Origin: Plakobranchus ocellatus
Lineage: Eukaryota > Mollusca > Gastropoda > Plakobranchidae
Length of the DNA: 31,488 nt
Assembly (NCBI GenBank): GCA_019648995.1
Contig: BLXT01000055.1
Span: forward strand, 564,680 to 596,167
Reading direction: 5' to 3'
Position numbers and translations under genes: made by a program. Numbering within the stretch: position 1 is the first letter of the stretch; every line of letters begins with the position of its first letter. The notes under the pieces are model-generated. The model did not search any database, had not been told where the DNA came from, and saw only the letters and a program-made list of their open reading frames with translations. Shown piece after piece: positions 1 to 12,045 of this stretch.

Positions 1-2042
1 AAGGGGTTGTTGTGAGGAGAGGCAAACGTTTTGCACAGTGCATGGAGATATGGCATACCTAGGCTTACTATCACTGACTATTGACGCGTTAATGGTCGGT
101 GGTTCACACTGTGATGTCACTCACCTGGACTAGGGTTGTTTTTTTTTTCAACGGTCATGTCTTATGAGCAAAGCAAACAAAAATTCTGACTTTAACTTTG
201 AAATCAGCGATTTAAATTAAGAGAATTATTTTGATTGATTTGCAATTTAAATAGAAATAACAAATTTTGGGATAATTTTTCCCCCATTTTTAATTGGTCG
301 ATTTCAAGTCAATGGTTTGGTTAAACTTAATTATTTAGACTTTGAGACTATATGCACAATGTCCAATACAAATCTAAAAAGTTGGCCTAATCAAGTGCTT
401 TGCACGCGCCAATATAAATCCAGCATGGAACTTCAAGGCCCGGCATGAGACTTTCTGATTGATGCCAGGCTCAAGCCATTGCCAATTCTGTAATAATTAT
501 GAACTACCTCTAGAAGGTTATAGATTTAGAACTTGCCATTCAATGAATCAGGCCTACATATCTTAGATGACTTTATGTCTCTTCTATGTGTCCAAAAGGA
601 AATGGCTCTCCACAAAAGTTCCCATTCACAAGAGACGACAGTATTGCACTTGTAAAGAATGCACAGAGGCATTCTGTGTTTCAGGGATAGAAAAGGGAAT
701 TATTTAATGTACTTATTTTTAAACTGAGAAAAGCTCGTTAAATTGAATTCTAACTGCAGCATTGAAATCAATGACCCAAAATTAATTAAACAACTCATTG
801 CAATACAAGTAGAATTAAAATTTAAGGACAATTACCTTTTTATATGTTGTTCATTTAGGGCTGATTTGCTTAACATTAAGGTAAACATATTAGAATGTAC
901 ACACGGTGACTATAGATTAGGCAAGTTAGGTTAGTGTTTGTACCAATTTGGTCAGGAGTTGATATCCTCTACACTCTCCCCCGTCATAAAGTACTTTTTT
1001 TTATTAATTGGAACTTATTAAATTGAGGGCTTTAATTTTTTATTATTTTTGGTTTGATCAGCCTCACTTCCCGCATTTATCAAGTTTGTTCTGCATTCTT
1101 GTCCTTGATGTTCCCTAAAAGTTTTTTCAAGGGTAGGCATGTCTGCAGGCATATCAAACCTCTTTATGGTGATTTAAGAGGTTTGATACACCTTCCATGA
1201 AAACATGAGTCTTTGGTTTACTTTTTTTAAAAGTAAAATGGCACAGTAAATTCCCCAATCTTTCACTCTCTATCATGCTTTAACCAACAGACTAACCAAC
1301 AATATTGTCAATATTCCCTTAGCCAGTGTTTAACTCTCTAAAACTATCTTCTCATCTTATTTCCATTTTCACAAAAAGTAATTTGCAACCAAATGGTAAA
1401 GTACTTTGTATTCCCTTGACTTCTTTTTCAAATTATTACGCCTCTTGTAGAATTTGAGATCAAGAGCTGCCCAGTTTCAGTCTTGCTGAAGATCAGTTCT
1501 TAGCTGTTCCAGTAAATTTGCACATGTAGTTCTGCAGAACAGTACATGTGCTGTTCTCCCCCCTTATTCATCTGAAGAGATCACTTAAACAGAGATATTT
1601 CACAGAAACTTCACATTTACGGGCAAAGGTACTATTATTTTAAAAAAAAAAAAAAAATCATAGCAAAAACAGCTGCTCAAGTAAAATTTGTTAGGCCCTC
1701 TGGAGAAACCTAATTTTTACACACTCGGCACAACTTTGGGCATTTTGACATGGGGGAAAAAAATTTTATCAGAAATGTTCCGAGGTAAAATATTTTAGTT
1801 AGACCTGTTTGAATGATAGCTAGATTTTAAGTGATTTTTATCTGGCAGATTTTCCTCCCAGAAATGTGTGAAACAAAAAATTGGGAAATAATCATGCAAT
1901 TCTCTCATATATAGCCAATCACTTCCTTCTAAAAAGTTGCAAGTGTTGTTTTTTTCTGTATATAAACCCCCCCCAATTCATAAATCTTAAGTTATACTAT
2001 CAAAGTTTGCAATTCTTGTGTGCTTATCTATTTTGTGCTCAG
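1..2042 (+). other. Non-coding; probable intron before the terminal exon at 2043
   Basis: No convincing coding exon is visible. Open frames are short, AT-rich and lack motifs. The stretch ends in a pyrimidine- and T-rich tract and a CAG at 2040-2042 that works as a splice acceptor for the next exon, so at least its right part is most likely an intron of that gene. The left edge is not defined; the slightly less AT-rich first 130 bases could hold an unrecognised exon, but no frame there is persuasive. Confidence 0.5.
1152..1188. repeat. Perfect 13-bp inverted repeat with 11-nt loop
   Basis: The arm at 1152-1164 (TATCAAACCTCTT) is exactly reverse-complemented at 1176-1188, separated by 11 bases. 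The pairing does not extend outward, so the stem is too short for a normal animal pre-miRNA. It may be a remnant of a small inverted-repeat element or chance. The structure is seen directly; no function is inferred. Confidence 0.7.
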
Positions 2043-2322
2043 GTATCAGCAACAATCATCTACCTCACAGTCTACCTCCACTGCCACCTCTTTACTGGGT
2101 CTTCCAGGCTCCTCTTCAGCTTCCTCCTCAGCAGATGCTGGATCAACTGCTGCTGACCGTGAAGTCCTCCGTGCTCTATCCCTTTCTAGGCAATCCAGCC
2201 TAGCTTCCTTAGCAGACCAGAATTCCAGAGGGGCAGCCACAGATACACCATCAGTTTACTCTGATGAGGACGAAGAGGAAGAGACAGATTCTGATCGTTC
2301 TAGCCCGGTGGACATGGGATGA
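2043..2322 (+). CDS. Terminal coding exon of an unidentified gene (Ser-rich, acidic C-terminus)
   Basis: This looks like the last exon of a plus-strand gene whose other exons lie upstream of the window or were not recognised. A pyrimidine-rich tract and CAG precede 2043; the exon enters with the third base of a codon and stays open for 92 codons to a TGA at 2320-2322. The peptide starts with Gln/Ser/Thr-rich sequence, then a Ser/Ala-rich stretch. Next comes a more ordered-looking part (DREVLRALSLSRQSSLASL), and it ends in an acidic run (DEDEEEETDSD) closing with RSSPVDMG. RALSLSRQSS looks like a basophilic-kinase site, and the acidic Ser cluster suits CK2. No domain is present and I do not recognise the protein family. 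Base composition is clearly more GC-rich than the flanks, which supports coding. An exon start slightly different from 2043 is possible. Confidence 0.72.
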
Positions 2323-2343
2323 TAATTGTGGTTGTGAAAAGGT

Positions 2344-2369
2344 GGGGGGGGGGGGGGNGGGGGGGGGGG
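2344..2369. repeat. Poly(G) tract with an embedded N
   Basis: A run of about 25 G with one ambiguous base at 2358, some 20 bases after the stop codon of the preceding exon. The N marks unresolved length, so the true tract length is unknown. On RNA such a run could form a G-quadruplex, but an assembly uncertainty is the safer reading. Confidence 0.9.
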
Positions 2370-2526
2370 CTTGTTTGATTTGAGTTAACATGAGTGGGGT
2401 TGAGCTATGGATAATGGTTGTAAGAGCTGTCTCTGCTGTTGCTTGTCATCTCTGTGTGTGGTTGCTTATAAGCGTTTGTAGATGTGAGTTACTGCAGGAG
2501 CATGTGTAAACATGGGAAAAGCATCT

Positions 2527-2532
2527 ATTAAA
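2527..2532 (+). terminator. Candidate poly(A) signal ATTAAA (proximal)
   Basis: The common variant hexamer ATTAAA lies about 205 bases after the stop codon at 2322, with GU-rich sequence beginning about 20 bases later. In AT-rich DNA such hexamers arise by chance, so this is only a candidate 3' end for the upstream gene. Confidence 0.3.
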
Positions 2533-4871
2533 AACAATGAGAGCCTGTCTCTCCTTGTAAAGAGAAATACATTTAACAACTTACTCAGCAATGTTAGGTT
2601 TTTTTTTTTTTTAAAGATGTATTGATAAATATGAAGTTATTTTGATGCTGGGAGTCATTTTTATCATTTGTATTTGTTGGATTTCTATGTTTCTTAAAAT
2701 GATGGTATCCAAATTTTTTCTGTCTTTTCAATCTAATTGGATATGGGATAGATAATTTTAAAAAATTGTTATACTTTCATGTACAGCCAACCTCCAGTTT
2801 TGAATTTTTACTGAATAGTGGACATAACTATTCTTATTTATATACATGTCTGTGAGATGTCATTGAGTAAAGATTTTCTTTCTTTTCTTTTTTTTTTTTT
2901 TTGTTAGCAAAGTTTAATGGATGATGTTTATGTAGATTACAGATTTTTGTCTGTTCATGCTTACCTCGAAACATGAAAAATTCTTAAAGTATGCAGAGCA
3001 GCAAGGTTACAATACTTCCATTACTTGTGAAAAGGATTTATATTGGGGTTTCATTATAATTGGTCTTTGGATGAAGGATAAACTGAGGTGCCTTACTCAT
3101 GAGAGATATTGTTATGAAAAGGAAGTTTTGTTTAAAAATGATTCATTCCTTGTTTGTTGATGGATGGAGCAGCAATGTATACTTAATTGAGCCCTGAGAA
3201 TCGGCCTCTTTCCCCTTACATGCTCACTTTAAACATTTTCATTCCTCAGCTTAGATGTGCTTAATTCAAAATATTTTGATATTTTATATTATTGAGTTTG
3301 ATCAGAAGTTTACTCAAAAAAAATTTGCTTTTTTATCTTGATAATACCAACAGACCAGATCACCTTGTCATGTTCCGTTTCGAAATTTGACGGGAATGGA
3401 AAAAATTTGTAATGTAAAGTTTTGCTATAAGTTTAAAAATATGAAAAAAAATCTTTTGATGTTTATCTTGGATTTTTTTCTTGACTTGGTGCATCTTTTT
3501 TATATCCACTATAAATTTGATAATTTGTACCGCAGTTTAAAGGCATAATGATTTTGTTCAAAGTTCATGTCAACTCTCACAATTTATGCTCATTGTTGAA
3601 AAAAAAAAGGCAGCACATTTATCCTCATCATTTATTATTCCATAGGAGGCTTTGTTCAGAGGAGAAATTATTTTTGCAAAATTCTTTGTCTTTTTTTTTG
3701 TTTAGTGTATCATGAACAATTTTTGTCAAATCATCAAACTACACAAAATTTTTTAAGCCTGTTTGTCATGTAAAAAGTTAGTTTACTTTTCTTAACATTT
3801 TTTTATCAACCTTTAAAAAACACGAAATTCTTTCTTAAATTTGGTAAAGAAAAAACTTAAGTGTTTGTTATAAAAACTTTAAGTTGAAAAAGAATGTTCT
3901 TTCAATTCAAATTAATTCTAACATGATAAAGTAAATGGACAAACTTTTTCTGCATATTGTTGCATCTCTACATTGGTACAAATTCTACTGCAGTAATGGT
4001 TGATTTATCAATTGCCTAGACATAGTAGAAGCAGCAAAAAGCTCAGTTTGCTTTAACAAAATTAGCACACATTCAGACTATTAGAACATTATAGGTAACC
4101 CCTCATCAAATTTCAAAAGAGGGTCTTTTTTAAAATTTAACATCTAAGATAGTATCTGATATTTTATATAATTTAGGGTTCACAGACTTGTTGTTTTTAC
4201 TCTTTTTCTTGGTAAAGTAAATTTTAAATAAAATGACCTAAAACTTGTCACAAATAGACCTTTTTTCTTTCTAACAATTGTCAGAATTCTGGCAGGAAAC
4301 AAAAAACCTCATTTGGAGTAGTCTTCCCTGCTATATTGCTGCCCTAAGCTCAAGGCAAACCCTGGCCAAGGCTTCTTAACCACCTTGTAAACCTATGACA
4401 GCAATCTTGACCTTGCCTCGTTATCCAATCGGTTCTCTGTTTTCTTTCTCCTACAAGCCAAGTTGGAACTGAATTGGCATAGTAGTGTCTCTACCAAACA
4501 ATGCCAACATTCACTGCGACAATTATGTCAGCAGTCTCAGGCAGCATTTTTTAAAGTGGTCAAGCGCACAGGGTGATTTTACTTCTGCAGTTTCTGACTA
4601 TCTACTAGTTGAGCCTTGTATTGCATAATTTTGTTAAAATACTCCCTTAGTGTGGTTAAATATCAATGTTGAATCGACCCCAGCTTAATAATCTTGTGTG
4701 GTAACATTGTGGAGAGGCACACTAAATCAAAGAACTGCATCCCTGGAAACACTTTCAGTTCATATCTGTTTGAGCACTATTAGGAAAAACTTAAGCCATT
4801 GTCCAAAGTTCCCTCTCCTTTGCCATTTCAGTCTTTTCTTTGTGTTCCCTTTCACAACTAATAACAATCTT

Positions 4872-5236
4872 GGGTAAAGAAGATTATGATTTGAGTAGGG
4901 GCTAGGTCAGACATTGGCACCTGATTCAGGGATGGTGAGGAAAATCATGATTTGAGTTGAGGCCAGTCTAGACACTCCCACCTGATTGGTGAATGGTGAG
5001 GAAAATTATGATTTGAGTTGAGGCCAGTCTAGACACTCCCACCTGATTGGTGAATGGTGAGGAAAATTATGATTTGAGTAGAGGCAAGGCTACACATTTG
5101 CACCTGATTAAAAAATAGTGAGGAAAATTATGATACGATTAGAGGCCAGGCAAGATGCTCAATTTTCAGGAATGATGAAAAAAATTTTGATTAAAATAGA
5201 GGCCAGGCAAAATACTTGCACCTGTCTCAGGGATAC
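4872..5236. repeat. Minisatellite, about six units of 61 bp
   Basis: The landmark GAGGAAAAT begins at 4937, 4998, 5059 and 5120 (exactly 61 apart), and a diverged equivalent begins at 5177 (57 apart). One earlier unit is recognisable from ATTATGATTTGAG at 4883. Units two and three are nearly identical, while the outer units are diverged, as expected when array edges decay. Shared parts include TGATTTGAG, GAGGCCAG and CACCTGATT. The 85-codon open frame at 5118-5375 begins in this array and is a by-product of it (repeated IEARQ/LEARQ), not a gene. Confidence 0.9.
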
Positions 5237-7910
5237 CACTTTTCTGGCCTTAAGGAGAAATCTGTCTTTGCATTTATTTGAGATCTCATTTGGCTTTCAG
5301 CAGGCCTTTATTTCCTATCTCTTGTGCTTGTGCTCAGGCCCTCAGTTTGTAGTTGCGTTATTGTACCTTCAGTGAAGTAGCTAGTGATGGAGGGCGGGGG
5401 GGCTGTATTCAGTCTTTTCATGAGCTGAACATTACTGACTCACAATATTGGAGATACTGTTCAAGAGTTTCCCTCTTTGCATGTATAGCAATTGTATGCC
5501 TTAAAATAAAAGTGCTGATGTAAAGACAGACAATTTTTTTTACAGTGGATAAAGACTAACATCAAGAGTATGTGGTAATTCAATATTACTTCCGCCTACT
5601 TTTTTTTTCTAAGTTCTAAAATGATATGGCATCAAAGATAATTAGAGATGATTAAATTTGCTACAAAAGCATTTTAATCATATCCATTTTTTTTAGTTTG
5701 GCCAGTTACGTTGTGAATGAACTGAATTAATTTTGCCCTCTTGAATGCATTTTGTGTTTTAGCCTGATGATTTTCAGCTTTTCAAAAATGCCCTGGTGGC
5801 ATCCCTGCATATATTTTTAGATCCAAGTAGAAGATGAGAAATATTTATGTGGAACAAATCTAAAAATATGTCAACTTCGAAAAAATTTGTAAGCAACAAT
5901 GGAGGAGGAAAAAAAAGGGGCTTTCGGCATTCTGTTAAACTATGCCTCATTTGATCATCTCACTTTTCTTAAATGTTTTAACCCATTTATTCACATTTAT
6001 TCGTGTCATATAATGAATGAATAATAATTGGATTGCTAAAATGAAATCGATAATTTTGGTATGGCAACCATTCAAGTTGAATAGCAATATGTCTTTTATT
6101 CTTATAAATTGAAAGGGGCAAATTGTCATATTTGAAATACTGTATTGAAATTAAAGTCTTCAACCAAAGAATGATGATGAAGTAAAAATATGCTTCTGGT
6201 TTCCATTTTAGAGTTAGGAATTGTGGTTGTTTAATAGTAAAGTTTCAAAAACCACACTCTGCTAGATATATAGTTCAAATACTTGAAGCTCAGCAGCCTA
6301 GGATAGGAGAATAATATTATGAAAGGCTGTTAAAAGTGATCTTCTGTTATCCCTGGCAGAAATTTGACATCAGTTTTGGATGAATGAATGAAAGACAGAA
6401 TTTTGAAGAGTGCCTTTTAAAATGAATGGTTTTCTATTTGATAGGCTTTGAATTCTGTGCAGAGATGGGAGATCCCTAAATATCACTCTGTTTTCTCACA
6501 TTGTTTTCATTTTTTAATACAGCAAGTACATGCAGAAAAAAGAAGCATTACGTTTTGTGTCTTTCTGAAGTATTAGAATTCCATTACATGTCAAGAAAAA
6601 TGATAAAATTGCAAGTAAGCATGATATGTTTCTAATTTTTTTTCATGGATTATAATTATAAGCACATTTTTAAAAGCTATTTGGCCTCTCCCTAAAGATA
6701 ATTATATGATGAAAAATACCAGTGATATGATGCCAATATCAAATCTGTTTCCTGATAAGAAAAGAACGTGGAAGTTTGCATCTTTTCGTTGTTCTGTTTT
6801 ATCACACCACTCTTTTTATGTCTTTCAATCATTTACACTATTCAAATTTCAATCCAAATGGCGCTTTCAATATGTAAGTGAAGATACATTGTGCCTAAAA
6901 GAAAACAAAGTGTCAGGGATAAAAAAATACAATATCAGATAGAGATAAGTTGAGAGTGCTATGTGACACAAACCTTCATATCTATTAAATTTACTTACAG
7001 TATTTTGTCTGTCTTAGAGCAAATTTTTAACTATATGTCTTGTATATTGTTTAGTTATAAATCAAATGAATCCATGAACCAAGAGATATGCTGATGTTGA
7101 GTATAACTGAAATTCTGAGGTTGTTTGGGGGAAAAATTAGGTCTTGAAAATGTGTTAATGGAGAATCAGAAGTATTTTTGATTACATATTCAATTTTAAA
7201 TCCTTGTAAATGACGAATGCTGCATCATGTCTGTCCTATCAATATCACCATATAATCTCAACAATATATGTTACTTTTGCAAACCTTGCTATTTTGTGTG
7301 AGTTTTTTTCTGTTTTTTTTTATTAATCTGAATAATATATTAGCATTGTTACTAAGTTCTTGCTTAATGACACTGCCAATGATTTGTGTGTTAATGCAAG
7401 TTTAAATTGCTGGTTAGAGAAGATTTTGCTAATCTTCCTGAATGGTTGTGTTTAAAAATATGTGGTGAAAGTCCTAATTACATCTGAGGCTGTGATGAAG
7501 TATACTTTTATCATCTAAATTATTTCTTGACATTTTTTTTTATGTAGCTTGTTTCTCTATGGTTTCTGGAATGGGGGGAAAGGTAAAATTAGAAATATTT
7601 TTTTGCTCATTAATAACTGTTTTGGCAAAAGACTTGAAAACCAGTGTCAAAATCAAAACTGCATATAGTATCAAACATAAGTCATCTGCATTTTAAGGCA
7701 ATATGGACCTCCCTATCTTGAGTGGCTCTGGCCCCAGCAGCCATGGATTGTTGGCACAGTTTTTTTTGTGTTTTTTTTTTGTTTTAATTTTTTACAGACT
7801 TTCTCAAAGCATTAAGAAATCAGCCCTTTGTAAAATAGACACCGCAGGGATCTTCCTTGGTCATTCAAATTCTGCCACAGACATCTCAGCTGGTTGAAGA
7901 GAAGCCAAGA
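5237..7910. other. Gene-free AT-rich stretch
   Basis: No coding exon, RNA gene or mobile element is recognised. Open frames here, such as 6706-6942, are AT-rich, lack motifs and have no splice context. It may be a distal 3'UTR of the upstream gene or intergenic DNA. Confidence 0.4.
5505..5510 (+). terminator. Candidate poly(A) signal AATAAA
   Basis: A canonical AATAAA just downstream of the minisatellite, followed within 15 bases by GU-containing sequence (GTGCTGATGTAAAG). If used, the 61-bp repeat would be part of the 3'UTR of the gene ending at 2322. Only cDNA could confirm this. Confidence 0.3.
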
Positions 7911-7945
7911 CCNNCCCCCCCCCCCCCAAAAAAAAAAAAAAAAAA
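7911..7945. repeat. Poly(C)-poly(A) tract with two Ns
   Basis: A C run (7911-7927) interrupted by two ambiguous bases at 7913-7914 passes directly into an 18-base A run. This is low-complexity DNA and a likely weak point of the assembly. Confidence 0.9.
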
Positions 7946-10900
7946 GCGAGCAAACTGAAACACAAAATCACATTCTATCATATCGTGGTGTTTACACCAC
8001 CATTCGAAAAAATATGCTAAACACAGTTTAAGGGGCCCAAAGTATATTAACTAGTTTGATTGCCAGTTATTCAGAACAATAGATTTAAGCATAGCTAAGG
8101 CCTAGCTAATCAAATAAAAATTTATCTTGCTGCCAGTTCAATTACTACAACAAACAAACAAACAAAAAAAATTCACAAATACTGCAAAATAAACACACTT
8201 CTGAAAAAAGAAAAAGTAATTGGCTGTATTTGTTGAAGTATCAGCAATTCAAATTTTTCTCTAATTTTTTATTAATTTAAAATTCTTTTATAAGCTATGC
8301 CAAAATTTTAAAAAGATATTACAATGTAATCTACTTCTCAAGACATAAAATGCTTGAACTTAATTGACTGCTACATTTGTGAAATTTTGCAAATAAGTGG
8401 GAAATGTGGCATAAAGAATAGGTGAATGATACAAATAAAATTAAAAAAAAAAAAAAAACGTTTGTAAGACAAAATGCTGAATCTTAGTATGTAATGTGGT
8501 TTTGAACTAAAAAAGAAAAAAAAATTTTAATTGGGCAACTTAGACTGCATAATCCTATAAAACAAGAAAAGAACGTAGGGTGTAATATACATTGTGTTAT
8601 CAGATGATGCAGAATACACAGTGCAAAGCATATTAAAAAAAAAATTCAAATATCACCCACTTTTGCTTTTTGGCAATCTCATCATTTTACTTTGTAACCT
8701 TTAGTATTTGTATCTCTTTGACTGTAATTGAAAAACAATCCTGATTAATATCTTGAATTTGGTTTTCATGACAATATATTCAGTTTCGTAATATGACTTA
8801 CAAGTTTGACCTGGATATTTTGTCAAACCATAAAATCTAATACCACAATGTATTAGTTTGACTGCATTTGTGAAATTTGCATCCATGATCCAATGATTTT
8901 GTTCTTTTCAAAACTAAAACTGTCTTGAGATAGAAATAAAATCCCATGGTTTGGTATAAGATGAAGGCTAAATTGAGAGAGTATTTTGAACAAATTAAGC
9001 CATGTATTTTTTTTTTTTTTAACCTGAAACAAAGAGATATGCTTTTTGTAGATTCACTGTTGTATATGTTAATTGCATATTTTTATTTTTGAAATGAAGA
9101 ACTGCAGTGTCTGTTACAATTGATTCAGTATATAATATACACAGTGCTGTGTGAGTTGATGAGATGAGGTGGTTAAGACAAAATGCAGAATGCAAGATGT
9201 TTTTTTTTTCTACTGACCCTCTCTCCCTATTTGTGTCTTCTCACGTGATGTTTTTGCTCGACACTTTCCATGTTAGTCAATAACTTTTTGTAGGGAGCAC
9301 GAAAGATCAAATGTAATATGATGAAACTGGGGTGGAAACTTTGGAATTTAATAAAGACTTTGATTTGAAAACTATTCGTGTAGAAAAGTTACTTTTAACA
9401 TTTTGTACTTTAGTGCTTTTAACATTTGATAAAAGGAAAAAAAAGAGCAGATGAATAATGAGAACAATAATGCAGACAAAATACTATCTTCCTCTCCCCT
9501 TGCCCCCCCCTTTTTTTTTTATTTAAAGTAGTCGAATTGCAGTCTTTGCAAATATACTATTGATATTTTTTCAAAGGAGGCCAAAGTGGCTCTTTTTTTA
9601 ATGTTCAGAACTGGCTATAGACTAATGTTTGCTTTGATATACTTCTATTGCTTTATCGTATTTATAAAAATGTAAAGTGAAGTGGGTCCACACTTAGTCC
9701 AAGCATCGGGGAACCAGGAGTATGGTCCTGATTGTGCTCGGCATACGGCATTATGGGGTATTTTGCCATTGCTTTCCTCGCCACCTTTACTTTTGCCTCC
9801 TTTTAATATTTATAACAAAAAATTATTCTTATTTAAGGATTTTATTCATGGCTGGATGGTTGTTTTTCCTTAATATTTATGATTGTCATTTTGCATGACT
9901 AGATTAGAATAGACTTGATTTGCTGTGCTAGTATTTAAGTCAGGGCAAACAAATCAATACAGGTATAATTTGAGCAGAGGAAAAAAAAATACGCAAATGC
10001 AAGTTCAACATACAGTTTTTATTTCGTAGGAAATCGGGATAAAAGTCTAAGGTTTCAGTTAAACTGCTAGTCAAGAAAGTTCTTAACAGTTGCAAACTTA
10101 CATTTTTCTCACATTAAGACAGTAAGTTTGATTGTAGGCCACTATTGTTTTTTGTGTGACTAAGCTAACTTTGTACATGGGTAAATGTAGCAATGTTTCG
10201 TTTAAAAAAAAAAAAAGTGTCGGGAGAAGGATTTATTCTCAAACTTGAGATAAAGCCTGAGACATAGAGAGAGTAAAAAGGCAGACATGGTTAGAATTGT
10301 GTGATTGAAATCTGTACAGTTGGCTTAATTCAGACTTCGATTTAACTTGAAAATGTTTTCTGTTATAACTTATTAACATTATATGTAATATTTGCCAATC
10401 TTTTATTTTTTTTTTTGCTACCAATATTATTTGTCTCTGTTGAATCCCTTTGAACTGATAGTTCAAACTAACTTTGTGTTCCCAAGGGCTTTGAATCATG
10501 CAGACTCCACTGTATTAATTGTCAACAGGAATGCAATGTCCATGTATCATAAACGCAACTATTTTTCCATGCTCCAACATTTTCAAGTGCCTTCATAATC
10601 ATCGTGTTTCAGCTTTCTCTATCACAGTTTTACATACTCTTGTTGTGGGTGAAATCTCAGAAGAAGTGAATTCAGTTTTGTCCATTTTTGCACAAAATTG
10701 TTCATTAACAAAAAGACTTGTTTTATGCCAGGTGGCCAGGAGAAATCTAAAGTAAAAATTTTTACATTATTGGAATTTTTTTTTTTCATTTTTGATTTTT
10801 CAAAAAAGTTTGTCTGAAACTGTGTGTGAATATTTTGTTTTATATTTCAGTCAAACATTTACATACAAATGATTCATTTTAGCTGGACAGGTCACCCAAA

Positions 10901-11888
10901 GTTTAATGGAAAAAGGATTTTAGGGATAGTTTCCCATATACACATATTCCTCAGTTTCTATGCTTCTAAAAGTTTTTGAAGGAAATATTTGGTCTTTTTT
11001 TCTACTTTCATGATGCCTTTCTTAAAAAATTCATCTTCATTTAGAAGATGTAATTGAATTAGCAACTAGCCGTGTTCTCAAATCTGCAAGTCCAAAACTG
11101 CATTCATTTAAAAAAAAACAAAAAACAAAGGAGTCTCATTTGTCTATGTGCCTATAGCAGAACTCAAAAATATTTTTATCTGTTTCACTTTTTTTTTTAT
11201 AAAGTATAAATCCTGAGTGAAGGGAGAAAAAGGACAGGTTGCGTTTTTTTTTGTTTTTTTTTTCAAATATTATCAATATCAACTAACTTTTTCTAGTTTT
11301 TCTCTGTAATTTCTCTGACAAGTTGATGGTAATAAAAGGTAAATTTAAATCTGCTGAAGTGGCCTTGCCTGGGAAAAATAAGGCTAACATTTTTTTTTTT
11401 CAACATATAAATGAATCCATTTGTACATAATCATAAATATATAACCACAAGTAAAATTGCATTTTCTTACATTTTTTTCTTGCATCCATGTGTATGCATA
11501 TATGGTGTTTTTCTTGCGTAAAACTGTATAAAATGTGAGAATTTATTTTAATTGATGCATACCTAAAGGTAATTGTAATAATAACTCAATGCAAGTGGCC
11601 TCCTGGCTTCTTCTTTATATGGCTCTTCGGTGAGAAATGAAAAGGTGAGAGGAAGACAGTTGTTTGAATGGCTCAATGAATGATTTTAGTAATGATTTCT
11701 TCTGTTGTATCCATGGCAATTTATGAGATTGCAACTGTTTAAATCTTAAAGGAATGGCATTTTGGTTTACAAAATCGCTCTTCAGCTTCTACAATCTTTG
11801 CTGCAATTGATATTGCTTTACTATCGGATTTAAAAAAGAAGAAAAAATACCAAACAGATCGTCATGGCTATGGAAATATTTTTTAAAG
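7946..11888. other. Gene-free AT-rich stretch
   Basis: I find only simple sequence, for example an (AAAC) run near 8150 and many T or A runs of 10-20 bases. The longest open frames (for instance 10239-10499 minus and 10519-10755 plus) show no recognisable domain and no exon-like splice borders. Confidence 0.4.
9350..9355 (+). terminator. Candidate distal poly(A) signal AATAAA
   Basis: Canonical hexamer followed by a G/T-containing stretch. It is the most distal plausible 3' end for the upstream gene, which would need a 3'UTR of about 7 kb. Speculative. Confidence 0.2.
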
Positions 11889-12045
11889 GGTAAATTTAGA
11901 ACGAAGACAGATATATTCTAGATATCTAACATTATTCTTAGGGGTCAATTTAGAGTGAAGAAGGCTATGGATGTATCATAACATATTTATTAAGATCAAT
12001 TTAGAATGAAGATATAGTTTGTTGCATCAACTGTCAATATTAAAT
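11889..12045. repeat. Short tandem repeat, three units of 51-54 bp
   Basis: The landmark AATTTAGA followed by a GAAG begins at 11893, 11947 and 11998. Each unit opens with a variant of GGTCAATTTAGAATGAAGA and then diverges, so the array is old. Seen directly by period spacing; the unit edges are approximate. Confidence 0.7.

Larger units (their letters stand above)
2323..4871 (+). other. Probable 3'UTR or downstream sequence; no gene seen
   Basis: AT-rich, T-tract-rich sequence follows the stop codon, with no supportable open frame. The 67-codon open frame at 2957-3160 has no recognisable domain and lies in AT-rich DNA like its surroundings, so I do not call it a gene. A nearby ATTAAA (2527-2532) could give a short 3'UTR of about 230 bases. 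How far the transcript really extends cannot be decided from sequence alone. Confidence 0.4.

Noticed and set aside
743..934. 63-codon plus-strand open frame in the presumed intron
   Set aside because: AT-driven composition, no domain, no splice sites at suitable positions.
5118..5375. 85-codon open frame with repeated LEARQ/IEARQ
   Set aside because: It begins in the last units of the 61-bp minisatellite; the peptide repeat just mirrors the DNA repeat and the downstream part looks non-coding.
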